NCBI RefSeq assembly: GCF_001866075.3
Contig: NZ_CP063356.1
Span: 4,764,164-4,828,163, forward strand
Length of the DNA stretch: 64,000 nucleotides
Source of the DNA: Anaerobacillus isosaccharinicus
Lineage (GTDB): Bacteria; Bacillota; Bacilli; Bacillales; Anaerobacillaceae
Direction of reading: 5' to 3'
Under the pieces are notes generated by a model. It did not search any database, was not told where the DNA came from, and worked only from the letters and a program-made list of their open reading frames with translations. Shown here in pieces: positions 9,504 to 18,329 of the stretch (position 1 is the first letter of the stretch; each line of letters opens with the position of its first letter). The position numbers and the translations under genes are program-made.

Positions 9504-9851
9504 TTACATAAAAGGTGTTTCACTTAATTGTAAGGAAATCGCGATCTTCCCCTCGCCATCATGACCTGCTAACAATAATTGTCCTTGCTCACTGATTTCC
9601 CAATCAGTTAAACCTTGAGCATATACCCACCCATCCTCTAGCTTTAAGCCAACTCGATATGGATGTTCTCCTGTTATTTTCCCTTGAGAGAATTGAATTT
9701 TACCGTTCCGAATAAAAGCACTAACTGTCATCATCCCCTCATTACGATGTGCAGCATATGCTCCATTTGTCGTTTCTAAGTGAAGATATATAGGTTGATC
9801 TTTAAACTTATTGATTGCCTCTTCAACCTTTTGAACATCAATAGGCTTCAT
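9504..9851 (-). CDS. yojF: YojF family protein (DUF1806)
   Basis: 115 residues, starting at the ATG that follows GCAAGGAGGTAATTTA; the longer reading frame upstream has no ribosome site. It matches the YojF family, with NGAYAAHRNEGMMTVSAFIRN and PYRVGLKLEDGWVYAQGLT as the most typical parts. YojF is encoded next to bshB2 in many Bacillaceae, and the two form one transcript here. Its biochemical role is not known; a link to bacillithiol metabolism is inferred from co-location. Confidence 0.87.
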   Translation of the reverse strand: MKPIDVQKVEEAINKFKDQPIYLHLETTNGAYAAHRNEGMMTVSAFIRNGKIQFSQGKITGEHPYRVGLKLEDGWVYAQGLTDWEISEQGQLLLAGHDGEGKIAISLQLSETPFM

Positions 9852-10003
9852 TAAATTACCTCCTTGCAAATTACTTTCTTGCATTTTAACACACAATTTC
9901 ATGGACTACTTAAAATTTACCTTAAGGAATCTAATTTGCTTCTCTATTTAAATTATAAGATGTAAAAAAGTAGCCCTACATATAATTAGGACTACTAAGA
10001 CTT

Positions 10004-10567
10004 TTATACTTGAGCAGCTTCGTTTTGCTGTTTTATTTTTTTATACTGTGCTTTTACAAGCCCATAATAGGCTACGTCTTCATAGTGCCCCCATTTAAGG
10101 ACATGTTGCGGAAACTTCCCCTCATACAATAATCCAGACTTTTTCATTACCTCGATAGAAGCTTGATTTTTATCCATTACCGAGGCCCATATTCGATTTA
10201 AATCCAGTTCACAAAAAGCATAATCAATTATTTTCTTTGATGCTTCTGTAGCATATCCGTTATCCCAATAGGGTTTACCAATCCAATAAGCTAACTCACC
10301 ACGGTTATGATTTAAAGCGATATTGAGAGTTAGACAACCAACTAATTCCATTGTTCCTTTTAATATAATCGCAAATGAATAACTACTACCCTTTTTCATT
10401 TTTTCAGAGCAACTTGTAATCCAATGATCTGCATAACCTTCTGGGTAAGGATAGGGAATGTGTAGTGTTGTTCTTGCCAAATCTTTATCGCTTGTTAAGG
10501 CTTGCACTGTCTTGGCATCATCTGGCTCAAACGGCCTTAAATATAACCGATCTGTCTCAAAGAACAT
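10004..10567 (-). CDS. GNAT N-acetyltransferase, RimJ/RimL-like
   Basis: 187 residues starting MFFETDRLYLRPFEPDDA, the usual opening of RimJ/RimL-type acetyltransferases. The acetyl-CoA region includes GELAYWIGKPYWDNGYATEA, followed by the conserved RIWASVMDKNQASIEVMKKSG. I take the ATG at 10567 with GGCGGGA upstream rather than the start ten codons earlier. These enzymes acetylate N-terminal amines, antibiotics or metabolites; the substrate is unknown. Confidence 0.87.
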   Translation of the reverse strand: MFFETDRLYLRPFEPDDAKTVQALTSDKDLARTTLHIPYPYPEGYADHWITSCSEKMKKGSSYSFAIILKGTMELVGCLTLNIALNHNRGELAYWIGKPYWDNGYATEASKKIIDYAFCELDLNRIWASVMDKNQASIEVMKKSGLLYEGKFPQHVLKWGHYEDVAYYGLVKAQYKKIKQQNEAAQV

Positions 10568-10751
10568 ATTATTCCCGCCTTTTCCTAAAATGCCCAATAA
10601 ATATCTAAAATTTCTGAATTCATACGAATATAATACCTTATTCTACAGTAACTTAACAACAGAAAATAAAGATATGAAAAAGACATTCGACAAATTTATG
10701 ACTAATTCCTGCTTTTTCTTCTTAACTACCACTTTTGGTAAGAAACTACTA

Positions 10752-10780
10752 TTGTTTCAACTAACAAACTATATTATTAT
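10752..10780 (+). promoter_or_regulatory. Promoter of the 6S RNA
   Basis: TTGTTT (10752-10757) and TATTAT (10775-10780) with exactly 17 bases between them, placing transcription start near 10788. Confidence 0.55.
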
Positions 10781-10787
10781 ACAAGTA

Positions 10788-11006
10788 TAAGAAATTCGAC
10801 TTAAACACTTACATCCTGCGATGAACGAGGGCTTAAGATGTCTCAAACCGATGCATTGTTTACGGGAATTTAAATTGTTATTTGGACAACAAGCCAAGTA
10901 AGCGAATTGGAAGTTGGAAAGATGACTGAGAATACCCACCTGCCATAGAGCGGGTTTTGAGACACTAGGAGCTACGTCAGAGCGGGGAAACTTAATTTAG
11001 TTAGTC
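10788..11006 (+). ncRNA. ssrS: 6S RNA (SsrS/BsrA type)
   Basis: No protein is encoded, but the sequence has the 6S RNA plan: a closing stem (CCTGC near 10815 against GCGGG near 10982), a long interrupted helix TGTCTCAAA (10839 onward) against TTTGAGACA (about 10955), and the conserved pieces ACCCACCT and ACACTAGG known from Bacillus 6S RNAs. 6S RNA binds sigma-A RNA polymerase and lowers housekeeping transcription in stationary phase. A promoter precedes it and a terminator follows. The ends are estimated. B. subtilis has two 6S genes; which one this matches is not clear. Confidence 0.75.
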
Positions 11007-11039
11007 AAAGCCTGTATCCACCTTGGATACAGGCTTTTT
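11007..11039 (+). terminator. Terminator of the 6S RNA gene
   Basis: AAAGCCTGTATCC pairs with GGATACAGGCTTT over a 5-base loop and ends in TTTTTC. Confidence 0.92.
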
Positions 11040-11056
11040 CTTATCATTATGTGACC

Positions 11057-11179
11057 CTATTCAAGATTTCGATTTTGCTGAATGATTGATTTTGAGTTCT
11101 CCATTTGTTCCTTTTGCTCTCTCTTTGCTTCTTTGATAACCATACGAATTGTTTTTCTAATACGTTTCTTTTTTGCCAT
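11057..11179 (-). CDS. Very small basic protein, unknown
   Basis: A 40-residue frame, MAKKKRIRKTIRMVIKEAKR then a polar tail ending in RNLE. It is strongly basic at the N-terminus and helix-prone. GGAGTG lies 12 bases before the ATG, a little far. I do not recognise it. It lies between the 6S RNA and pxpA and could be a real small gene or chance. Confidence 0.45.
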   Translation of the reverse strand: MAKKKRIRKTIRMVIKEAKREQKEQMENSKSIIQQNRNLE

Positions 11180-11323
11180 GAATAACAACACTCCATTTTC
11201 TTAAGATTTTGTTTTCATGAGTTGTTCGAATAATCAGATCGTTGATAACAAACTACTCCGGCAAAGAATAGTATAGAAAATCTTATGTGCGCGATTTAGT
11301 GATTATGACATAGGACATGGAAA

Positions 11324-11345
11324 AGGACAGCACGATACTGTCCTC
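11324..11345 (-). terminator. Weak terminator of the pxpBCA operon
   Basis: GGACAG/CTGTCC stem followed on the minus strand by TTTTCC. Confidence 0.55.
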
Positions 11346-11352
11346 TAGTTAC

Positions 11353-12084
11353 TTATAAGTTAAGAGCATTGCTTAAGTTCCTTGCAAAAGCTAAGGCATG
11401 CTCGTTGTCTCCATGGATACAAATCGTATCAGCTTTGATTGGTATATCTAATCCATGAACTGATTGGACTATCCCTTTTGTCATCATGTTTATCACTTGA
11501 TTAATCGCATGATTTTCATCAGTTATAAGAGCATTTTTTGCTGTTCTTGGTGTTAAAGTGCCATCATCTTGATATGTTCGATCTGCAAAGACTTCATGAA
11601 AAACCTGAAGACCAACATCTTCTCCCGCCTTTGTAAGAACACTATTAGCTAAGCCAAATAAGATTAGATCTTCATCGACGTCCTTCACCGCTTTAGCAAT
11701 TGCATAGGCTAACTCAATGCTACAAGCCGCCATATTATACAGGGCTCCATGCGGCTTCACGTGATTCATTTTACCTCCTTCTGCTTTTAGAAAAGCTTGC
11801 AGTGCCCCAATTTGGTAGACAACAATGTTATAAACTTCTGCTGGACTAATCTCCATATTGCGGCGACCGAAGCCTACTAAGTCCTGAAAACCTGGATGAG
11901 CACCAACTTTCACACCTTTTTCTAACGCTAAAGCAACTGCTCCCCGCATCACATTGGCATCTCCAGCATGGAACCCACAAGCTATATTAGCTGATGTTAT
12001 GTAATTTAAAATATCTTTATCACGTCCTAATTGATAAATTCCATAGCTTTCTCCAAGGTCACAATTTAAATCAATCTTTTTCAT
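11353..12084 (-). CDS. pxpA: 5-oxoprolinase subunit PxpA (LamB/YcsF family)
   Basis: 243 residues, a full-length LamB/YcsF protein. Signatures are [12 protein letters not shown] at the start, [30 protein letters not shown] and [11 protein letters not shown]. PxpA works with PxpB and PxpC to open 5-oxoproline (pyroglutamate) to glutamate at the cost of ATP, a cytoplasmic clean-up of spontaneously cyclised glutamine/glutamate. The ATG follows AAAGGAG and overlaps the pxpC stop by four bases (ATGA), so translation is probably coupled. It is last in the operon. Confidence 0.94.
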   Translation of the reverse strand: MKKIDLNCDLGESYGIYQLGRDKDILNYITSANIACGFHAGDANVMRGAVALALEKGVKVGAHPGFQDLVGFGRRNMEISPAEVYNIVVYQIGALQAFLKAEGGKMNHVKPHGALYNMAACSIELAYAIAKAVKDVDEDLILFGLANSVLTKAGEDVGLQVFHEVFADRTYQDDGTLTPRTAKNALITDENHAINQVINMMTKGIVQSVHGLDIPIKADTICIHGDNEHALAFARNLSNALNL

Positions 12085-13049
12085 CTATTCAACTCCTTTA
12101 ATATAAAAGCTAGTTTTCTAAAACTTCTTTCTTTTTCTTGGTACAATTTTTGTGCTACGTCTAGGGAAATTTTCTGAAACTGAATTTCGTCCCCTGGTTT
12201 TTGTTGTGCTAATAGAGGTAAATCTATTGAAATAACATTCGCCAATTTCGGATACCCACCTGTTGTTTGGCGATCTGCCATTAGAACGATTGGTTGCCCA
12301 TCAGGTGGAACTTGAATGGTTCCAAATGCCGTTCCTTCTGATACAAGCTCAACATGCTTAATAAACGTTAGCTTTTCACCCGTTAACCGGTACCCCATTC
12401 GGTCTGAGTCTAATGATATTTTATATTTTTTTGTAAAAAAATGCCAGATTGACTCAGGTCTAAATAAAGAATATTGCCTTCCCTCAATAACTCGTATCAC
12501 TGCCTTCTTCGTATAGGATGGCACAAACCAGCGAGTGGTAGAAAAATTATCTTTTTGTATCTCAAAGTTATCTCTCACGTTATAATCTTTTAACGGAATA
12601 ATATCATCCTTCTTAAGACGCCCTCCATGAAGTCCGCCAAAGCCACCTCTTTCGTATGTTGAACGACTACCAAGAATAAGTGGCGCTTCAATTCCGCCGC
12701 GAAAAGCCATGTAAGCTCGGCAGCCATTTTTGCTGCTTCCTACTTTAAGTGTTGTTCCTTTTCTTACATATACAGGTCTTTCGATTGGTACTAAATCCCC
12801 CTCAACCGTTGCCTGAAATGGTGCACCACATATTGCAAAGATTGAGTCCTGTAAAAATAAAAGCTCTGGACCAATCAGTGTCATTTCTAATGTTGCTGCA
12901 TCCCATTCGTTCCCAACTAATAGGTTGGCGAGCTTATGTGAAGCTTCGTCCATTGCACCACCAACGACAACCCCATATTTTTGATATGAATACCTACCTA
13001 AGTCTTGGATTGTTGTCAAAAGACCGCCATGTTTAACCTGAACACTCAT
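12081..13049 (-). CDS. pxpC: 5-oxoprolinase subunit PxpC (KipA-like)
   Basis: About 322 residues of the biotin-dependent carboxyltransferase-like family (PxpC/KipA). Typical parts are [38 protein letters not shown], the [16 protein letters not shown] region and [20 protein letters not shown]. The start is the ATG with GGGGTGG 8 bases upstream; GTG codons four and five triplets earlier are alternatives. It overlaps the end of pxpB. It forms the PxpBC part of the ATP-dependent 5-oxoprolinase. Confidence 0.93.
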   Translation of the reverse strand: MSVQVKHGGLLTTIQDLGRYSYQKYGVVVGGAMDEASHKLANLLVGNEWDAATLEMTLIGPELLFLQDSIFAICGAPFQATVEGDLVPIERPVYVRKGTTLKVGSSKNGCRAYMAFRGGIEAPLILGSRSTYERGGFGGLHGGRLKKDDIIPLKDYNVRDNFEIQKDNFSTTRWFVPSYTKKAVIRVIEGRQYSLFRPESIWHFFTKKYKISLDSDRMGYRLTGEKLTFIKHVELVSEGTAFGTIQVPPDGQPIVLMADRQTTGGYPKLANVISIDLPLLAQQKPGDEIQFQKISLDVAQKLYQEKERSFRKLAFILKELNR

Positions 13050-13752
13050 CTTTTGCACCACCCCATTTCTTAAATTGAGTTTCTGTCATTCGTTCGAAAC
13101 GAACCTTGTCCCCCTGCTTTAACAAACTAGGTTGAGCTTTTTTATGATCAAAAAGTGTAATTGGAGTTCGTCCAATAATTTGCCAACCACCTGGAGATGA
13201 AATCGAATAAATCCCGGTCTGAACACCTGCAATTCCTACCGCTCCTTTTGGTACCGACTTTCTAGGCGAGGTACGTCTTGGTGTAGCAATTTGTTTGTTT
13301 AAGCCACTTAAGTAAGGGAAACCTGGAGCAAAGCCGATCATTGCAACAGTATAGATGGTACCACTATGTATGTTAATGACTTCATCAATGTTAATATTAT
13401 GCATTTTTGAAATCGCTTCTAAATCTGGTCCATATTCCCCACCATAGCAAACCGGAATGACAACCGCTTTATCGTCCAAGTAGTTGGTTTTTAAATCAAT
13501 TTTTTTTAGGAGGTGTTGTACCATTTGTCTACAGCCATGGAAAGGCGATTTCTGTTTATTGTCTAAAAAATATAATGGGTTATAGAAGATAGTGACTGTT
13601 GTATAGGATGGTATGAATTCAATAATTCCTTCAATGGACGATTCAGATAATAATTTAGAAAAGGCGGTTACTTTTTGTTGTACTTTTTCATTAACTTCAT
13701 CGCCAAATTCTACTGCTAATCCACAATCTCCTAACGGTTCAATAATAACCAC
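13033..13752 (-). CDS. pxpB: 5-oxoprolinase subunit PxpB (KipI-like)
   Basis: 239 residues from the GTG at 13752, which has GGAGGG seven bases upstream; an in-frame ATG (13767) and TTG (13776) are less well placed. The cyclophilin-like C-terminal half contains IGFAPGFPYLSGL, RTSPRKSVPKGAVGIAG and YSISSPGGWQIIGRTP. In B. subtilis the homologue KipI also inhibits the sporulation kinase KinA, while PxpB proper is the oxoprolinase subunit. The neighbours pxpC and pxpA support the enzyme role here. Confidence 0.93.
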   Translation of the reverse strand: MVIIEPLGDCGLAVEFGDEVNEKVQQKVTAFSKLLSESSIEGIIEFIPSYTTVTIFYNPLYFLDNKQKSPFHGCRQMVQHLLKKIDLKTNYLDDKAVVIPVCYGGEYGPDLEAISKMHNINIDEVINIHSGTIYTVAMIGFAPGFPYLSGLNKQIATPRRTSPRKSVPKGAVGIAGVQTGIYSISSPGGWQIIGRTPITLFDHKKAQPSLLKQGDKVRFERMTETQFKKWGGAKDECSG

Positions 13753-13840
13753 AGCAGTTCCCTCCATTCTATTCAAATCATATCCTCAACCTGCTTGATT
13801 CTCAACACATTGTTGACCTAAAAATTTTAATAAAAGTAGA

Positions 13841-13883
13841 AAAACAAAGTTACCCAAACATTTGGGAACTTTGTTTCTTTTTT
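13841..13883. terminator. Terminator of msrA-msrB
   Basis: AAACAAAGTT pairs with AACTTTGTTT, with an extended inner CCCAAA/TTTGGG stem; T-runs on both sides. Confidence 0.8.
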
Positions 13884-13909
13884 AGACTCTTATATTACTT
13901 TATGTTTAC

Positions 13910-14329
13910 TTAGAATAACTTCAAATACTCACGATACCCTTCTTCTGCTAGTCTTTCTTTAGGAACAAACTGTAGGCTAGCGGAATTAATACAATAGCGA
14001 AGGTTTGTCGGAGGCGGTCCATCATTGAAGACATGACCTAAATGAGAGTCAGATTTTTTCGTTCTTACCTCTGTTCGGATCATAAAGTGACTTACGTCTG
14101 CTTTTTCTATGATTAAATCAGCAGCTATGGGCTTTGTAAAGCTAGGCCATCCGCAACCAGAATCGAATTTATCCACAGATGAAAACAACGGCTCACCTGA
14201 AATAATATCAACATATATCCCTTCGTCCTTTTTATCCCAATACTCATTTTTAAAAGGGGGTTCAGTACCGTTTCGTTGCGTTACTTCGTATTGCATCGGC
14301 GTTAATCGTTTTTTTAGATCTTCACTCAT
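13910..14329 (-). CDS. msrB: Peptide methionine-R-sulfoxide reductase MsrB
   Basis: 139 residues. Family blocks are [31 protein letters not shown] and [13 protein letters not shown], the last holding the catalytic cysteine. The zinc-binding CxxC pairs of some MsrB proteins are absent, as in the B. subtilis protein. It reduces the R-epimer of methionine sulfoxide in proteins. The ATG overlaps the msrA stop by four bases, so the two reductases for opposite epimers are made together. Confidence 0.94.
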   Translation of the reverse strand: MSEDLKKRLTPMQYEVTQRNGTEPPFKNEYWDKKDEGIYVDIISGEPLFSSVDKFDSGCGWPSFTKPIAADLIIEKADVSHFMIRTEVRTKKSDSHLGHVFNDGPPPTNLRYCINSASLQFVPKERLAEEGYREYLKLF

Positions 14330-14859
14330 TTTTTATCACCTTCCCAATGTGATTTTATAAAACCAACGCGCCCTGACCCAACACTGTATAACGAATAATG
14401 AGTAGGGTTTTTCTTATAATATTCTTGATGGTAATCTTCACCAATATAAAAAGTACTTGCCGCTAGAATAGGGGTCACAATTGGCTTAGCAAAGCGACCG
14501 CTCTCAGCAAGCTTTTGCTTCGAAAGCTCCGCTTGTTCTTTTTGTTCTTGATTGTGATAAAAGATCGCGGTTTGGTACGAATGGCCACGATCACCAAATT
14601 GCCCACCTGGATCTGTTGGATCAATTTGTTGCCAGAAAATCTGTAATAATTTTTCGTAAGGATAAATAGTAGAATCAAATGTAATTTGTACGGCTTCGTA
14701 ATGTCCGGTATTTTCTTGACATACTTCTTTATATGTAGGATTTTCAGTATGACCACCTGTATATCCTACGACGACATCAATGATACCTTCCTGCTCATGG
14801 AACGGTTTAACCATGCACCAAAAACAGCCACCTGCAAACGTTGCTTTCTCAATAGACAT
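14326..14859 (-). CDS. msrA: Peptide methionine-S-sulfoxide reductase MsrA
   Basis: 177 residues. The catalytic motif GGCFWCM lies at residues 9-15, followed by [16 protein letters not shown] sequence, [27 protein letters not shown] and YHQEYY. MsrA reduces the S-epimer of methionine sulfoxide, free or in proteins, with thioredoxin as donor. I use the ATG at 14859, with GAAAGG eight bases upstream, over the GTG three codons earlier. First gene of msrA-msrB. Confidence 0.94.
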   Translation of the reverse strand: MSIEKATFAGGCFWCMVKPFHEQEGIIDVVVGYTGGHTENPTYKEVCQENTGHYEAVQITFDSTIYPYEKLLQIFWQQIDPTDPGGQFGDRGHSYQTAIFYHNQEQKEQAELSKQKLAESGRFAKPIVTPILAASTFYIGEDYHQEYYKKNPTHYSLYSVGSGRVGFIKSHWEGDKK

Positions 14860-14935
14860 ACCTTTCACCCTTTCTACTCGAATAGATTAATTATAGCAAT
14901 TGTTCCCTTTATAATCTCAAACAATGCTCATAATT

Positions 14936-15082
14936 GAATTATGAATTATGAATTATGAATTATGAATTATGAATTATGAATTATGAATTATGAATTATGA
15001 ATTATGAATTATGAATTATGAATTATGAATTATGAATTATGAATTATGAATTATGAATTATGAATTATGAATTATGAATTAT
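14936..15082. repeat. Perfect tandem array, 21 copies of GAATTAT
   Basis: 147 bases made of exactly 21 uninterrupted copies of the 7-base unit GAATTAT, plus a partial GAA. It lies upstream of msrA and downstream of sbcC. It is not coding. Perfect identity of all units implies slippage-driven recent expansion. Confidence 0.97.
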
Positions 15083-15117
15083 GAAAGACCTTTGTGAACA
15101 ATTCACAAAGGTCTTTC
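15083..15117. terminator. Long perfect hairpin between two tandem arrays
   Basis: GAAAGACCTTTGTGAA pairs perfectly with TTCACAAAGGTCTTTC over a 3-base loop. It lacks a clean T-run, but its place after sbcC on the minus strand suggests a terminator. Confidence 0.6.
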
Positions 15118-15120
15118 AAT

Positions 15121-15183
15121 TCTACATTCTACATTCTACATTCTACATTCTACATTCTACATTCTACATTCTACATTCTACAT
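15121..15183. repeat. Perfect tandem array, 9 copies of TCTACAT
   Basis: 63 bases, nine exact copies of TCTACAT, ending six bases before the sbcC stop. The unit length equals that of the neighbouring GAATTAT array. Confidence 0.97.
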
Positions 15184-15188
15184 CCTCT

Positions 15189-18100
15189 TTACACCGAAGC
15201 GGTATTGCCATGGAATGATACAACACTTCCTGTTTGTGTGGATGTTACTTCAAAGCGGGCGTCAATTCGTTCTTTTAGTTCCGGAACATGGGAGATAATC
15301 CCTACAAGGCGGCCTGTGCTTTGAATGTCGATCAATGTGTCTATGGCATTTTCTAACGATTCAGGATCTAATGTACCAAAGCCTTCATCAATGAACATTG
15401 TTTCCATTGAGACTCCTCCTGAGAAGCTTTGGACAATATCGGCAAGCCCTAAAGCTAATGACAGAGAAGCTTTAAAACTCTCTCCACCAGATAATGTTTT
15501 TACATGCCTTGATCCGCCAGTGTATTGATCAAACGCTAGAAGCTCAAGTCCACTTTGGGCATTCCCTTTTGAACGCTCTGTTTTTCTCTGTAACTGATAT
15601 CGCCCGTTAGTCATTTTATTAAGTCTAGCATTTGCTGCGAGTAAAATCTCATCTAAAAAGGCGGCTAAAACAAAGCGTTCAAAGGTTATTTTGTACGTGT
15701 TTTTTCCTGAAGCAATGTCAGCAAGCTCGCCTATTGTTCGATATTCGTCTTCAACAGACGCCATTTGTTTATTTATTTTTTCGATTGTCTGGGCTATACT
15801 GCTATTTGTTTTAACCTTATGATAAAGAACATTTCTCTTTTCTTGGAGCGAGGCAATTTCCTCGTTAATTTCCTGCAGCTTACCTCCAAGCTTCTCTAAA
15901 TCCGGTTTTTCAACATTTTCTAGCCTTGCTACTAGATCTAGATAGCGGTCGGTGACAGAACGAAGCTCTTCTCGAAAGGCTTGAACGTTAGCTTCCATTT
16001 TGCGAAGTTCTATTTCAGGTAGCTTTACAGAGCTGTATTCTGCAATAGAAGAGAAACCTAACTCCTGTAATTTATCTAAGAAAATTTGAGATAACTCTTT
16101 TTTTCTTTCGGTTAACTCTGTAACCACTTTTTGAAGGGAAGCAATGGTTCCTTCTATTACAGCGATCTTTTGAGTCGTTTCTGATACAGCTTTTTGGGCT
16201 TCTTGTAACGCTTTTTCAAATGCCTTTAAGTAAGCTATTTCTTCCGATAGCTGCTTTCGATAAGCACTCTCGTTACGTAACCCTTCAGGGAGCTTTTCTG
16301 TAAGACGGGCAAGATCTGTCCGTTTTTCTACATAAGTCGTATAAAGACTCTCGTGCTCTTGTGTACACTTTCTTAATTGATCTTTTATTTTTTGAAACTC
16401 AGTAGTTATTAGCTTTATTTCGTCTTCTAGCTTTGCTGCTTGTTTAGTTTTTTCCTCGAGTTCATGTAATTCATTCGTGAGTTCCCTACATTGAAATTGG
16501 TAAATTTCTTCTAAATCTTCTAAAGCAAAAGAGCGAAGTTTATATGGTAAATTTATGCTCACATCATCAGCTAAGTTAATCACTCGATCCATTTGCGTTT
16601 CAAACTTTGATTTCGCTTCAAAAAAAAGAGAATCGAGCTTTGATTTTTGTTTTTCTAACTCTTTTACTTCTTTTTGAATAGCCTTAAGCTCTGCATCGGT
16701 TGGCATACCATCATGGGGCTCTGCTTTTTTAGGGTGATGTTCCGATCCACATACTGGACATGGGGTCTCACCATTTAAGGCTTGGGCTAACAATCCTGCT
16801 TGCCCTTTATTCCAAGCTTCTAAGAGTTCTTCAAGTTGTTCATTTTTTTCATTTAATAACTCTTCTAAATCTTCACGCTCGTCTTCCGTTGATGAAAATT
16901 GTTTCTCGAGGGAAATTAACTGCTTTTTATTCTTTAATAAATCAGTCACTCGTTCTAACATTCTTTCTTCAGATGATAAATTTACTGCCACATCTGCCTT
17001 TTTAAGTTTTGCATCATTGATAGCTTCTTTATCTTTCGATAACAACTGTAACTTTTCTTCAAGCATGGTATACTTTTTCTCAAGATTTGTTTTTGCCAGT
17101 CTCATATTTTCTATTGATGAAGTTAACTCTCTCACTTTTTGTTCTAACGTAGAAAATGATAGAACGTCCTTTTCTAGAAGTTGTAAGCGACTAATCTCAG
17201 ATTGAGCGGCTTCTCTTTCATTTACTTTTCCTTCTTCTTCTAAAAGTCTTAATTGTTTTTCATTTAGAACGTGAGTTAAATTTACTGTAAGCGTTTTTGC
17301 ATTTTTTAGCTCCTGTTCCTTTGTGACCAATTGTCGATCTGTTTCAATGCAACGCTCTTCATGTTGACTTATAATTACTGCTTTGTTTGCTAACTCAATT
17401 GCTTCAATTATTTTATTAATTGTTGGTTGTCTTGCCTCTAGTTGATCTTTTTGAAATAGTAGCTTTTCCTTTGTTTCTAGTTGCTCTAATAACGCGTTTC
17501 CATGATGTATCTCTTTTTCAATATGTTGACGCTGTTCTTCCTTTGTTTTTATACTAGCTGCAAAAGCGTTTAACGTCACTTCATCTTCAGTAACGATCGT
17601 TTTCAACTGTTCTAAAAGCTCAACCACATTCTTATGTTCAGAATCCAACATTTCTTGTAATCGTTCATTTCCTTCGCCTTGAATTCGACTAATAAGGCTA
17701 TTTCGTTCAAGAACACTTCGTTCAACTTGCTTCCTAAGTTGGGCTTGTTTTTCTTTTAACTTCTCTTCAACATTTTTATAGTGTTCAGTATGAAATAGCT
17801 TTTGTAAAATTTTCTCTTTATCTTTACTATCAGAAACTAATAGCTTTCGAAACTCGCCTTGAGGGATCATCATGATCTGGCGAAATTGGTGACAATCGAT
17901 TTTCATAATTTCATGAATTTTTTCATCTACTTCTCTAACATTTGAAGCTAGAAGGTTTTCATTTTGCCCTAGTTCATATAATTCAGCTTTCGCCCCAATG
18001 GTTGTTGTTCCTTCGCCACGGGATTTCTGCTTTTCTTGTTGTGGACATCTTGTAATCAAATAACGTTTACCTCTTAATTCAAAAATAAGCGAAACTTCAG

Positions 18101-18329
18101 TTACTGTATCATCTTGGGTAAACTGACTCCGTAAATCTATACCACTTCGGTCATCACCACTTGCTTTTCCATATATAGCAAAACTAATTCCATCAAATAT
18201 CGTTGTTTTCCCCGCACCTGTTGGTCCTGATACAACGAACATTGTCTTTTCTCCTAGTTTCGTAAAGTCAACAATCTGCTTTGTAGCATAAGGACCAAAA
18301 GCTTGCATTGTTAGTTTTAAAGGTTTCAT
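15189..18329 (-). CDS. sbcC: Exonuclease SbcCD subunit SbcC
   Basis: 1046 residues, an SMC/Rad50-like ATPase. Walker A is GPTGAGKTT near residue 36; two long coiled coils flank the zinc hook CPVCGS near residue 510; the C-terminal half ends in the ABC signature LSGGESF and Walker B METMFIDEGFGTLDPE. With SbcD it cuts hairpins and palindromes and processes blocked DNA ends. The ATG follows AAGGAGGTTACCTGTAA and overlaps the sbcD stop by four bases. The length is normal. A hairpin nuclease beside a long perfect palindrome and tandem arrays is a curious setting, perhaps chance. Confidence 0.95.
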   Translation of the reverse strand: MKPLKLTMQAFGPYATKQIVDFTKLGEKTMFVVSGPTGAGKTTIFDGISFAIYGKASGDDRSGIDLRSQFTQDDTVTEVSLIFELRGKRYLITRCPQQEKQKSRGEGTTTIGAKAELYELGQNENLLASNVREVDEKIHEIMKIDCHQFRQIMMIPQGEFRKLLVSDSKDKEKILQKLFHTEHYKNVEEKLKEKQAQLRKQVERSVLERNSLISRIQGEGNERLQEMLDSEHKNVVELLEQLKTIVTEDEVTLNAFAASIKTKEEQRQHIEKEIHHGNALLEQLETKEKLLFQKDQLEARQPTINKIIEAIELANKAVIISQHEERCIETDRQLVTKEQELKNAKTLTVNLTHVLNEKQLRLLEEEGKVNEREAAQSEISRLQLLEKDVLSFSTLEQKVRELTSSIENMRLAKTNLEKKYTMLEEKLQLLSKDKEAINDAKLKKADVAVNLSSEERMLERVTDLLKNKKQLISLEKQFSSTEDEREDLEELLNEKNEQLEELLEAWNKGQAGLLAQALNGETPCPVCGSEHHPKKAEPHDGMPTDAELKAIQKEVKELEKQKSKLDSLFFEAKSKFETQMDRVINLADDVSINLPYKLRSFALEDLEEIYQFQCRELTNELHELEEKTKQAAKLEDEIKLITTEFQKIKDQLRKCTQEHESLYTTYVEKRTDLARLTEKLPEGLRNESAYRKQLSEEIAYLKAFEKALQEAQKAVSETTQKIAVIEGTIASLQKVVTELTERKKELSQIFLDKLQELGFSSIAEYSSVKLPEIELRKMEANVQAFREELRSVTDRYLDLVARLENVEKPDLEKLGGKLQEINEEIASLQEKRNVLYHKVKTNSSIAQTIEKINKQMASVEDEYRTIGELADIASGKNTYKITFERFVLAAFLDEILLAANARLNKMTNGRYQLQRKTERSKGNAQSGLELLAFDQYTGGSRHVKTLSGGESFKASLSLALGLADIVQSFSGGVSMETMFIDEGFGTLDPESLENAIDTLIDIQSTGRLVGIISHVPELKERIDARFEVTSTQTGSVVSFHGNTASV

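Noticed and set aside
14936..15183. CRISPR array
   Set aside because: The 7-base units are contiguous with no spacers and no cas genes are near.
15094..15324. 76-codon plus-strand frame
   Set aside because: It is translation of the TCTACAT array (repeating TFYILHS) and of the antisense of sbcC.
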